A stretch of 64,000 bases of DNA from Marinobacter sp. (GTDB lineage Bacteria > Pseudomonadota > Gammaproteobacteria > Pseudomonadales > Oleiphilaceae). Positions 36,543 to 46,644 of the stretch are shown in pieces. The first letter of the stretch is position 1; each line of letters begins with the position of its first letter. Both the position numbers and the translations under genes were made by a program. The notes beneath the pieces were generated by a model. The model saw nothing but the letters and a program-made list of their open reading frames with translations, did no database searches and was not told where the DNA came from. The stretch covers positions 1-64,000 of the forward strand of contig JACIZI010000005.1 of assembly GCA_014359475.1 (NCBI GenBank), read 5' to 3'.

Positions 36543-36588
36543 GCCACGGCTGGTAAGCGCCTTCTGATATCGCTTACCCACCCGTGGC
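36543..36588 (+). other. Long RNA hairpin in the rpsU-dnaG gap
   Basis: GCCACGG (36543-36549) pairs with CCGTGGC (36582-36588), and GGTAAGCG (36552-36559) with CGCTTACC (36571-36578), with a small internal loop and an 11-base apical loop: 15 perfect pairs. No T-run follows. It may be an RNA processing site or 3' stabiliser of rpsU mRNA. Confidence 0.6.
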
Positions 36589-36598
36589 AATAACTCGA

Positions 36599-36634
36599 AA
36601 TGCCGCCGGGGCCTGGCCTTGGCGGCATTTTTGG
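36599..36634 (+). terminator. Attenuating terminator between rpsU and dnaG
   Basis: AATGCCGCC (36599-36607) pairs with GGCGGCATT (36621-36629), followed by TTTT. A terminator at this place is known in the E. coli operon, where it lowers dnaG expression relative to rpsU. It ends about 45 bp before the dnaG ATG. Confidence 0.85.
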
Positions 36635-36674
36635 CTGTAGCTGAGGGAAGTGCACACTCCGCACCGGAGACATC

Positions 36675-38414
36675 ATGAGTGGCCTGATTCCGCAACGCTT
36701 TATTGACGACCTGCTGGATCGCATCGACCTGGCAGATCTGATCGGATCCCGGATCACACTCAAGAAGGCCGGCGGCAACTTCAAGGCACGCTGCCCCTTC
36801 CATGATGAAAAAACCCCGTCATTCAACGTTCGTCCCGACAAAGGCTTTTACCATTGTTTTGGCTGTGGCGCCCATGGCGATGCCATCAGCTTTGTACGGG
36901 AATATGAGGGACTGGGCTTTACTGAAGCGGTGGAGGAGCTGGCGAGGCGGGCGGGCATGGAAGTGCCCTACGACGAGACCGCCAAGCAGGAGATGCGCCA
37001 GGCGCGCACACTGACCGATGCGCTGGACTTTGCCAACCGCTTCTACCAGAGCGCCCTGCAATCACCGCAAGGCAGCCTGGCGCGGGATTATCTGGCGCAA
37101 AGGGGCCTGAACGAACAGATCATCCAGCTGTACCAGCTGGGCTATGCGCCGGGCACCGGCACTGCCCTGATGGATGCGGCGGACCCGGAGACCCAGCGCT
37201 CACTGGTGGCAACCGGCACCGTTTCCGACCGTTACGGACGGCCCAGGGATCTGTTCCGCAACCGGGTCATGTTCCCGATCCGCAACACCCGGGGTAAAAC
37301 CGTGGCCTTTGGCGGCCGCACCCTGGGGGATGACAAGGCCAAGTACATCAACTCGCCGGAGTCAGATGTCTTCCACAAGAGCCGTGAAATCTACGGCCTG
37401 TACGAAGCCCGGCAGGCCATCCGACAGCTGGACCGGCTGCTGGTGGTAGAAGGCTACATGGACGTGATTGCGCTGGCACAGCACGGCATCCATTACGCCG
37501 TGGCCTGCATGGGCACCGCCACCAACCAGGACAGCCTGGGCAGCCTGCTGCGGCAGGCAAGGCACCTGGTGTTCTGCTTCGACGGTGATACCGCCGGCTA
37601 TAACGCCGCAGACCGGGCCCTGGGAAACGTACTGGAACTGCTCGGCGACGGCCTTCATCTGCAGTTTCTGATGCTGCCAGAGGGCGAAGACCCGGACACA
37701 CTGGTGCGCAAGGAAGGCCCCGAAGCCTTCCGGAAACGAGTCGATGGGGCCACACCACTGTCCCGCTTCCTGTTCGACCGGCAGCGCGAAGGGCTGGACC
37801 TGTCACTACCGGAGAACCGCGGCGAACTGCGGGCCCGCTGCGAGCCGCTCCTCAACCGCATGCCCCGCAGCACACTGCGGGATGCCATGTGGCATGAAAT
37901 GCTGCGGCTATGCGGCAACCAGCGCCGGGAATGGCAACCCGGCGGCAACCGGGCTGGCAACAAGCCCTGGCAAGGCCGCCGCGAACGGATCCGCGAAGAG
38001 CGGGTGGATGTGCGCCTCAGCCGGGACAACCTGCTGTGCCTGGCGATGCTGGAGGCGCCCGACATGGCCGAGGAAATCAACGAGCGGGCGCGCAGCGACC
38101 GGCAACTGCCCCGCGCGGCAGGCTTTGCCCGCTGGATACTGGAAAGCGGCCTGGGGGACCGGCAGGCGGTCATTTACCGGCTGGCGACGGACCCGCAAGC
38201 CAGGGCACGGTTCTATAACCTGTTTGATGGCATCGAGCAGATCCCGACCCGGGAGCACATTATGGCAAGCGCCCGGGAGCTGATGACCCCGGACCGGGAA
38301 GCCACCCGCAAACAGCGACTGGCCTCACTGCTGGGCAGCAAGAAAAACCTGTCCGACCTCTCCGAGGAGGAGCGCCGGGAGCTGAAAGCAATGGGTGACC
38401 GCTCCGGGCAATGA
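36675..38414 (+). CDS. dnaG: DNA primase
   Basis: Makes RNA primers at the replication fork. The 579-aa protein has the zinc domain with C..H (CPFHDEKTPSF) and C-x2-C (HCFGCGAHGD), the RNAP basic motif region, the TOPRIM domain with VVEGYMDVI and FDGDTAG metal residues, and a C-terminal DnaB-binding region. GGAG precedes the ATG. It lies between rpsU and rpoD. Confidence 0.96.
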   Translation: MSGLIPQRFIDDLLDRIDLADLIGSRITLKKAGGNFKARCPFHDEKTPSFNVRPDKGFYHCFGCGAHGDAISFVREYEGLGFTEAVEELARRAGMEVPYDETAKQEMRQARTLTDALDFANRFYQSALQSPQGSLARDYLAQRGLNEQIIQLYQLGYAPGTGTALMDAADPETQRSLVATGTVSDRYGRPRDLFRNRVMFPIRNTRGKTVAFGGRTLGDDKAKYINSPESDVFHKSREIYGLYEARQAIRQLDRLLVVEGYMDVIALAQHGIHYAVACMGTATNQDSLGSLLRQARHLVFCFDGDTAGYNAADRALGNVLELLGDGLHLQFLMLPEGEDPDTLVRKEGPEAFRKRVDGATPLSRFLFDRQREGLDLSLPENRGELRARCEPLLNRMPRSTLRDAMWHEMLRLCGNQRREWQPGGNRAGNKPWQGRRERIREERVDVRLSRDNLLCLAMLEAPDMAEEINERARSDRQLPRAAGFARWILESGLGDRQAVIYRLATDPQARARFYNLFDGIEQIPTREHIMASARELMTPDREATRKQRLASLLGSKKNLSDLSEEERRELKAMGDRSGQ

Positions 38415-38496
38415 TTTTGCAGGCCAAACTTGAAACTTGACGCACTGATCACCATCTAAACAAATACGTTCGGTGGCAGTGTGACCAGGCGACAGC

Positions 38497-38502
38497 TATA
38501 AT
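38497..38502 (+). promoter_or_regulatory. Possible -10 of an rpoD internal promoter
   Basis: A perfect TATAAT about 45 bases before the rpoD start in the 129-bp dnaG-rpoD gap. No clear -35 is seen. Internal promoters for rpoD are usual in this operon, so the call is motif plus context. Confidence 0.35.
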
Positions 38503-38543
38503 GGCTGTTTAACTTTTTTCCTTTTGAAAAGCGAGTTCACAGG

Positions 38544-40385
<1,842 letters not shown>

Positions 40386-40422
40386 TACCGCAACAACAGT
40401 AGCGAGCGAGCGGCCTCCCCGG

Positions 40423-40428
40423 TATAAT
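40423..40428 (+). promoter_or_regulatory. Possible -10 of tRNA-Ile2 promoter
   Basis: TATAAT 40 bases before the tRNA, followed by a GC-rich discriminator typical of stable-RNA promoters. The -35 region is poor. Confidence 0.45.
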
Positions 40429-40467
40429 GGCCGCCGCTCCGCTTCCCGCGGAACACTTCAAGCAAAA

Positions 40468-40544
<77 letters not shown>

Positions 40545-40641
40545 TATTTCAACGACTTAGGCTACCCTGCTCCGATTCCGATGCGATAGGTATCAACGCA
40601 ACGTCAACGCCTTCATTTTATTCGTAGTACTTTGAGAGAAG

Positions 40642-40899
40642 CTAATCTCGCTTGCGATCATATTCACTGTCCAGGCGGCGAAGCTCATCTACAGATTCTT
40701 CCCTGAGATCTGAAGGCGCTGGACGATAGTCGTCCCTGTCACCATAACCGCGATCCAGCAGATCAATGCCAGTTTTACGGGGAACCTCTTCCCTGGCAAC
40801 TTCGGCAGTTCGATCAATGACATCGTTAATAATGTCATCAACAAGGCGCTCTCCGGCTGTGCAGAGAATCCCTTTTGCGGTGTGCTGGAAATTGTAAAC
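40642..40899 (-). pseudogene. Open frame without start, after the integrase remnant
   Basis: On the minus strand 85 codons run in the same frame directly after the TAG that ends the integrase fragment and stop at TAG 40642. No ATG, GTG or TTG stands at its start. The encoded sequence is acidic and protein-like (VDDIINDVIDRTAEVAREE, then DRGYGDRDDYRP). It could be the 3' part of a lost mobile-element gene. No family recognised. Confidence 0.3.
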
Positions 40900-41184
40900 C
40901 TAATGTTCAACAAGAAGAAAAAAACGGGCCATTGGTTTAAACCTCCTCAAGAACATCCGCGGCTGATGAGCATACCGCATCGTGAGCTTGAGGTCAGAAT
41001 GGCCTAATACCTTCTGCAACGTCAGAATGTGGCCGCCGCTCATCACAAAGTGGCTGGCAAACGTGTGCCTGCAAATATGCGTCTGTTGGCCGCTGGGTAA
41101 GTGATTTTGAGCTCTCTCAAGCGCGGACCTGAAGGCGCTGTAACAGGATTGGAACGGCAGTTCATCGATCAATTCCTGGTACAT
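40900..41184 (-). pseudogene. Tyrosine recombinase (phage integrase) C-terminal remnant
   Basis: A 94-aa fragment that keeps much of the catalytic part of a phage-type integrase: HICRH (H36-x2-R39), LGHSD with H62 and the Tyr71 nucleophile in MRYAH. The N-terminal domains and the first catalytic Arg are missing and an in-frame TAG lies just upstream of the ATG. After RYAH the expected helix (SAADVLEEV) is in another frame, showing a frameshift. It is inactive. It lies 356 bp from tRNA-Ile2, pointing to an old integration. Confidence 0.8.
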
Positions 41185-41196
41185 TGTCTAGCACTT

Positions 41197-41256
41197 TGGG
41201 CTGCAAGCCCACACGGTATGAAAAAATGATTCTTAATGCAGCATGGTGCTGCATTA
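41197..41256. repeat. Two perfect short inverted repeats
   Basis: TGGGCT-GCA-AGCCCA (41197-41211) and TAATGCAGCA-TGG-TGCTGCATTA (41234-41256). The second is a 10-bp perfect inverted repeat with three-base gap. Either could be an operator or a recombination-related site left by the element whose integrase lies beside it. Confidence 0.5.
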
Positions 41257-41353
41257 GTTGCAGCTGAAAGGCCTCTTAAGCTTTCGCCCGATAAAGCATG
41301 CCGTGTAGTTGGGGGGAGCTAGCGCAATTTTGGGGCATCGTGCGGCCATAACA

Positions 41354-41369
41354 GGTGATCTATGTCACC
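41354..41369. promoter_or_regulatory. CRP/FNR-like palindrome upstream of PEP-CTERM gene
   Basis: GGTGA-N6-TCACC at 230-245 bp before the gene start. The half-site and six-base gap fit a CRP/Vfr-family site (TGTGA-N6-TCACA) with outer-base changes. Function is inferred. Confidence 0.35.
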
Positions 41370-41600
41370 ATAACGTGGCCGAAGCGGCCAAAATATGGTT
41401 TCAAGAACAAATCGGCCGACCCTGGCTATCTGTCGAAACTTTTTACACACACTCCATACTCTTTTGGAGGGGCGTCACCCAACCCTCTGATTCATATTGC
41501 CCTAACATTTCTGGCAACAATATTGCTTCCGATCCACATGAGCGTCCGAAAATGCTGGCGCGGAATTTACCCTAGGAATATTTGGAAGAGGATTGTCGCT

Positions 41601-42347
41601 ATGAACCTTAAAACGTTGGCGGCTTTGGCTGTAGGACTACTCAGTGCAAACATTGCGCTGGCGATACCTACTCTGCAACTTGACATTGATGGCGGAACTT
41701 ATGTCGGCGGATCAGAGGAAAGTACAGCCACAAACAACGCAACCTTTGATCTCTGGGCACTAGGCGATACTTCTAGCGTCAATACTTCATTGGATTATTA
41801 TTTGTCGATCGCGTTATTGCCCCAGACGAAGAATGTCGGGGACATTGCCAACCTCGGCGGCGTGACCGTTAATGGCGCCACTCTCTCGACGCTCTCTGGC
41901 AACGCTGAGTATGGCACACCACCTATTGAAAATATTTCCAAGGGTGGAGAGCTTGCTCCGCACGGTGTTTTCGAAACCTATTATTACCAGTTGATGTTCA
42001 GTTTTTCAGATGACCCGACCATAGCCTCCTACAATGTTCAGGATGGATCGTTAGGGCCGGCCAATGATGAGCTGTTCAAGCATGTGTTTCAGATCGATGC
42101 CTCTGCTTTGGCAAGTGGTTATGGCCTTCATTTCGACCTGTACACCTACGGTGGAACCAACAATAAAAGGACAGCAATTACTGAATTTGCACCTTTCTCC
42201 CATGATGCTGCCTATTGCATTGGTCTCAAGTGCGAACCGATCAAAGTCACTGAGCCTTCTAGTCTAGCGCTATTCGGCATCGGCCTGATGGGTCTGGTCG
42301 CCGTCCGCCGCCGACTCCGACTCCGACTCCGACTCCGCCGAGCCTGA
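41601..42347 (+). CDS. PEP-CTERM sorting domain protein
   Basis: A 248-aa secreted protein: signal peptide (about 1-19, cleavage near ALA-IPT), a beta-rich middle region like choice-of-anchor proteins (GGTYVGGSEES, DLWALGDTSS), two late cysteines, and a C-terminal PEP-CTERM tail: TEPSSLALFGIGLMGL membrane segment then an Arg-rich end. The motif is EPSS where PEPSS is usual. An exosortase would be needed to process it; none is in the window. AGAGGA stands upstream of the ATG. Base composition is lower in GC than the neighbours, suggesting transfer. Confidence 0.82.
   Translation: MNLKTLAALAVGLLSANIALAIPTLQLDIDGGTYVGGSEESTATNNATFDLWALGDTSSVNTSLDYYLSIALLPQTKNVGDIANLGGVTVNGATLSTLSGNAEYGTPPIENISKGGELAPHGVFETYYYQLMFSFSDDPTIASYNVQDGSLGPANDELFKHVFQIDASALASGYGLHFDLYTYGGTNNKRTAITEFAPFSHDAAYCIGLKCEPIKVTEPSSLALFGIGLMGLVAVRRRLRLRLRLRRA
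42311..42334 (+). repeat. Hexanucleotide repeat (CCGACT x4) in PEP-CTERM tail
   Basis: Four perfect tandem copies encode the Arg-Leu repeat at the protein C-terminus. Gain or loss of a unit would keep the frame and alter tail charge and length. Confidence 0.85.
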
Positions 42348-42384
42348 TGTCAGAAAGCTTTACATACCTATCAATTAACGTCCC

Positions 42385-42412
42385 GAATGGCCCCGAAAGG
42401 GGCCATTCTTTT
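42385..42412 (+). terminator. Intrinsic terminator of the PEP-CTERM gene
   Basis: GAATGGCCCC (42385-42394), GAAA tetraloop, GGGGCCATTC (42399-42408), then TTTT. A perfect 10-bp stem. Confidence 0.92.
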
Positions 42413-42414
42413 GT

Positions 42415-42674
42415 TTGCAGTAAGTATCGCTCTACAGACACTAATTTTCGTCAAAAAAGCCAACGTCCCAAAAAACGAGCCGAACACACGACCTCCTGAA
42501 CCAAAATACCAGCCACTCTCACCACCCGCGAGGCCCGAGTATAAAAACAACGAGGTTATGTGATGGCTTAAAACCCGGATGCCCTTCTGACCCACACCTT
42601 TTTGGGCTACCCTAAGCTACACAAAACCACGCAAAACCAGGTGGTTGCAATCAAGAAGTAACGGCGGCGGGCGC
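42415..42674. other. Gap before hsdR
   Basis: No gene is seen in these 260 bp. A weak AACCA/TGGTT inverted repeat lies near 42630-42650, shortly before hsdR. No clear sigma-70 promoter was recognised. Confidence 0.4.
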
Positions 42675-45098
42675 ATGGACAAGAAACAGCTCACAGAGCG
42701 GGACATCTGCACCAAGTACATCAACCCGGCCCTGCAGAACGCAGGCTGGGATATGCACAGCCAGGTGCGGGAAGAAGTGTCGTTTACCGCTGGCCGCATC
42801 ATCGTGCGTGGCAGGCTGCACACCCGCGGCAAACGCCGCCGGGCGGATTACGTTCTGAGCTACAAAAAGAACCTGCCCATTGCCATCATCGAGGCCAAGG
42901 ACAACAACCACAGCCTGGGCGACGGCATGCAGCAGGCTCTGGCCTACAGTGATGCGCTGGATGCCCCCTTCGTGTTCAGCAGCAATGGCGACGGCTTCCT
43001 GTTCCACGACCGCACCGGCCTCTTCGGTCAGACAGAAACCATCCTCACTCTGGATGAATTCCCCTCCCCGGAAACCCTCTGGGAGCTCTACTGCCAGCAC
43101 AAGGGCATCCACCAGTCCGCCCGGCAAACCGTTGAACAACCCTATTACGATGACGGCAGTGGCCGAACACCCCGCTACTACCAGACAGTGGCCATCAACC
43201 GCACGATAGAAGCCGTAGCGCGCGGACAGAACCGTATTCTGCTGGTGATGGCCACGGGCACCGGCAAAACCTTCACCGCGTTCCAGATCATCTGGCGGCT
43301 GTGGAAGTCCAGGCAGAAGAAGCGCATCCTGTTCCTGGCCGATCGCAACATTCTGGTGGACCAGACCAAGAACAACGACTTCAAGCCCTTCGGCCAGGCC
43401 ATGACCAAGGTCACCAACCGAACGGCAGACCCCTCCTACGAGATTTACCTGTCGCTGTACCAGGCCGTCACCGGCAGCGAGGAAGAACAGAACATCTACA
43501 AGCAGTTCTCGCCGGACTTTTTCGACCTGGTGGTTATCGACGAGTGCCACCGGGGCAGCGCCTCCGTGGACTCCGCCTGGCGACAGATTCTGGAGTACTT
43601 CTCCGCCGCCACCCACATCGGCCTGACCGCCACGCCCAAGGAAACCAGGGAAGTCTCCAACATCGACTACTTCGGCGAGCCGGTTTACACCTACTCCCTG
43701 AAGCAGGGCATCGAGGACGGCTTCCTGGCTCCCTACAAAGTCGTCCGCATCGACCTGGACCGCGACCTGCAGGGCTGGCGCCCCAGCAAAGGCCAGACCG
43801 ACAAGCACGGCGAGCTCATCGACGACCGCATCTACAACCAGAAAGACTTCGACCGCACCCTGGTGCTGGAAAAACGCACCGACCTGGTCGCCCAGAAAGT
43901 GACCGAATTTCTGACACAAACCGACCCCTACCAGAAAACCATCGTGTTCTGCGAAGACATCGACCACGCCGAACGCATGCGCCAGGCCCTGGTGAACCTC
44001 AACCCGCTGGGGGTGAAGGAGAACCGCAAGTACGTGATGCGCATTACCGGCGATGAGCCCGAAGGCAAGGCCGAGCTGGACAACTTCATCAACCCGGAAG
44101 AGCGTTACCCGGTGATTGCCACCACCAGCAAGCTGATGACCACCGGCGTCGATGCCCAGACCTGCAAGCTCATCGTGCTGGACCAGCGTATCCAGTCCAT
44201 GACCGAGTTCAAGCAGATCATCGGCCGCGGCACCCGCATCAACGACGATTACAACAAACACTGGTTCACCATTCTGGACTTCAAGAAGGCCACCGAACTG
44301 TTCGCCGACCCGGCCTTCGACGGTGATCCGGTGAAAGTCTACGAGCCCCAAGCAGGCGATTCCGTGGTGCCGGATGACGAGCAGGAGGAGCTTGATCCAG
44401 GCACCACTGAGCTGCCGTTAAGCGAAGAGGCTGAGGGTTACGAAGTCGAACCCGGCGAAACCTGGCACAGCGACGACAGCACGCCTGCCTGGCCCGCTGC
44501 TGACAAGGACAAGACCAGGCGGGTGAAGTACGTGGTGGGCGATGTGGATGTCAGCGTTATCGCCGAGCGCGTCCAGTACCTGGGCCCGGACGGCAAGCTC
44601 ATCACCGAAAGCCTGAAAGACTTCACCCGCAAGAAAGTGAAAGAACAGTACGCCACCCTCACCGACTTCCTCAGGCACTGGAACCAGGCCGACCGCAAAC
44701 AGGCCATCATCGAGGAACTGGCCGAGCAAGGCGTCATCTGGGACGACCTCATCAAGGATGTCAGCAAGAAGCTGGGCGCCGAGCCGGACCCCTTCGATGT
44801 CATCTGCCACATCGTCTACGACCAGCCGCCCCTCAGTCGCAAGGAGCGGGCCGAGCAGGTGCGCAGGCAGGATTACTTCAGCAAATACGAAGGCGCCAGC
44901 AAACAGGTTCTGAACGCCCTGCTGGACAAGTACACGGACGACGGCATCGAACCGATTGAGGATGTTAAAATCCTCAACCTCGCGCCGTTCAGCCAGATAG
45001 GCTCACTGATGGAACTGGTGGATGCCTTTGGCGGCAAGCCCGGCTACACCGAAGCCGTGAAAGACCTGGAAGACGAGCTGTACCGGCAGACCTCATAA
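42675..45098 (+). CDS. hsdR: Type I restriction enzyme, restriction subunit HsdR
   Basis: Motor and nuclease subunit that cuts unmodified DNA after ATP-driven translocation. The 807-aa protein has an N-terminal PD-(D/E)xK nuclease (RRADYVL, then AIIEAKDN near residues 70-75), an SF2 helicase core with MATGTGKT near 191 and DECH near 288, [19 protein letters not shown], and an EcoEI-type C-terminal domain. That architecture suggests a type IB-like system. The frame opens at TTG 42645; ATG 42675 ([10 protein letters not shown]) is the better start. First gene of hsdR-hsdM-hsdS. Confidence 0.95.
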   Translation: MDKKQLTERDICTKYINPALQNAGWDMHSQVREEVSFTAGRIIVRGRLHTRGKRRRADYVLSYKKNLPIAIIEAKDNNHSLGDGMQQALAYSDALDAPFVFSSNGDGFLFHDRTGLFGQTETILTLDEFPSPETLWELYCQHKGIHQSARQTVEQPYYDDGSGRTPRYYQTVAINRTIEAVARGQNRILLVMATGTGKTFTAFQIIWRLWKSRQKKRILFLADRNILVDQTKNNDFKPFGQAMTKVTNRTADPSYEIYLSLYQAVTGSEEEQNIYKQFSPDFFDLVVIDECHRGSASVDSAWRQILEYFSAATHIGLTATPKETREVSNIDYFGEPVYTYSLKQGIEDGFLAPYKVVRIDLDRDLQGWRPSKGQTDKHGELIDDRIYNQKDFDRTLVLEKRTDLVAQKVTEFLTQTDPYQKTIVFCEDIDHAERMRQALVNLNPLGVKENRKYVMRITGDEPEGKAELDNFINPEERYPVIATTSKLMTTGVDAQTCKLIVLDQRIQSMTEFKQIIGRGTRINDDYNKHWFTILDFKKATELFADPAFDGDPVKVYEPQAGDSVVPDDEQEELDPGTTELPLSEEAEGYEVEPGETWHSDDSTPAWPAADKDKTRRVKYVVGDVDVSVIAERVQYLGPDGKLITESLKDFTRKKVKEQYATLTDFLRHWNQADRKQAIIEELAEQGVIWDDLIKDVSKKLGAEPDPFDVICHIVYDQPPLSRKERAEQVRRQDYFSKYEGASKQVLNALLDKYTDDGIEPIEDVKILNLAPFSQIGSLMELVDAFGGKPGYTEAVKDLEDELYRQTS

Positions 45099-45147
45099 TC
45101 CGAAGCCCGTTTTGCCCCCATTCCGAATACTCAGGAACTGAACACTT

Positions 45148-46644
45148 ATGTCTATCAGCACCACCATCAAATCCATCCAGGACATCATGCGCAAAGACGT
45201 GGGCGTGGACGGCGACGCCCAGCGCATCGGCCAGCTGGTCTGGATGCTGTTCCTGAAAATTTTCGACGACCGGGAGCAGGAGTGGGAACTGATTTACGAC
45301 GAGTACAAATCCCCGATCCCGGAGCACCTCCGCTGGCGCAGCTGGGCCGCCGACCCGGAAGGCATGACCGGCGACGAGCTCAAAGACTTCATCGACAACA
45401 CCCTGTTCCCCGGCCTGCAGAACCTGGAGCCGGCCGGTGACGACTACCGGGGCGTGGTTATCCGCAACGTGTTCGAGGATGCCTACAACTACATGAAATC
45501 CGGCCAGCTGCTGCGCCAGGTCATCAACAAGCTGCAGGACGGCATCAACTTCAACAAATCCGCCGAACGCCACGAACTGGGCGAACTGTACGAGCAAATC
45601 CTCAAAGACCTGCAGAGCGCCGGCAACGCCGGTGAGTTCTACACCCCGCGGGCCGTCACCGAGTTCATGGTCAACCGGGTAGACCCGAAACTGGATGAGA
45701 AAGTGATGGACCCGGCCTGCGGCACCGGTGGCTTCCTAACCTGCACCATCGAACACAAGCGCAAGCACTACGTCAGCACCCCGCAGGACGAACAAATCCT
45801 GCAGAAGAGTATCCACGGGGTAGAGAAAAAGCCTCTGCCGCACCTGCTCGCCACCACCAATTTGATTCTGCACGGCATCGAAGTGCCGGATCAGATCAGG
45901 CACGACAACACCCTGGCCCGCCCGCTCATCAGCTGGGGCCCGAGAGAGCGGGTGGACGTTATCGTGGCCAACCCGCCCTTCGGTGGCATGGAAGAAGACG
46001 GCATCGAAACCAACTTCCCCAGCGCCTTCCGCACCCGGGAAACCGCCGACCTGTTCATGACCCTGTTCATCCACCTGCTACGGGACGGTGGCCGCGCCGC
46101 CGTGGTGCTGCCCGACGGCTTCCTGTTCGGCGAAGGCATGAAAACCCGCCTCAAGGAAAAGCTGCTGGACGAGTGCAACCTGCACACCATCGTGCGCCTG
46201 CCCAACGGTGTGTTTAATCCCTACACCGGCATTAAGACCAACCTGCTGTTCTTTACCAAGGGCAGGCCCACAGAAACCGTGTGGTACTACGAACACCCCT
46301 ACCCGGAAGGCACCAAAAGCTACAGCAAAACAAAGCCCATGAAGTTCTCGGAGTTCCGGACCGAAATCAACTGGTGGGGCACCGAGGCCGACGGCTTCGC
46401 CAGCCGCGAGGAAACCGAGCAGGCCTGGAAAGTGTCCATCGACGACATCAAAGCCCGCAACTACAACCTGGACATCAAAAACCCCTGGCAGGGCGAAGAG
46501 GTCAATCACGACCCGGACGAACTGCTGGCCAAGTACGAACAGCAACAGTCCGAAATTCAGGAAATCCGCCACCAGCTGCGGGACATCCTGGCCGATGCGC
46601 TTTCCCACAACAGCAGTGAGAACACCGGTGGAGGTGCGGCGTGA
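45148..46644 (+). CDS. hsdM: Type I restriction-modification, methyltransferase subunit HsdM
   Basis: N6-adenine methyltransferase subunit that protects host sites and is needed for restriction. The 498-aa protein has the N-terminal HsdM helical domain (1-130), the SAM motif DPACGTGGFL near 187 and the catalytic NPPF near 274. It begins 49 bp after hsdR and overlaps the hsdS GTG by four bases. Confidence 0.96.
   Translation: MSISTTIKSIQDIMRKDVGVDGDAQRIGQLVWMLFLKIFDDREQEWELIYDEYKSPIPEHLRWRSWAADPEGMTGDELKDFIDNTLFPGLQNLEPAGDDYRGVVIRNVFEDAYNYMKSGQLLRQVINKLQDGINFNKSAERHELGELYEQILKDLQSAGNAGEFYTPRAVTEFMVNRVDPKLDEKVMDPACGTGGFLTCTIEHKRKHYVSTPQDEQILQKSIHGVEKKPLPHLLATTNLILHGIEVPDQIRHDNTLARPLISWGPRERVDVIVANPPFGGMEEDGIETNFPSAFRTRETADLFMTLFIHLLRDGGRAAVVLPDGFLFGEGMKTRLKEKLLDECNLHTIVRLPNGVFNPYTGIKTNLLFFTKGRPTETVWYYEHPYPEGTKSYSKTKPMKFSEFRTEINWWGTEADGFASREETEQAWKVSIDDIKARNYNLDIKNPWQGEEVNHDPDELLAKYEQQQSEIQEIRHQLRDILADALSHNSSENTGGGAA

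Larger units (their letters stand above)
41185..41600. other. Gap with palindromes, no gene seen
   Basis: This 416-bp stretch has no convincing ORF. It holds two perfect hairpins and one CRP/FNR-like palindrome (listed separately) and is AT-richer than the backbone. It is probably the promoter region of the PEP-CTERM gene together with island debris. Confidence 0.5.

Noticed and set aside
40689..40913. 74-codon minus-strand ORF
   Set aside because: Overlaps the better protein-like start-less frame and has no ribosome site; probably chance.
40545..42674. Second copy of the tRNA-Ile2 3' end (attR)
   Set aside because: Only a nine-base GGCTACCCT match (near 40560 and 42605) was found, too short to call a direct repeat.
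42651..44351. 566-codon open frame on the minus strand
   Set aside because: Shadow of hsdR with Val/Gly/Leu-rich sequence and no motif.
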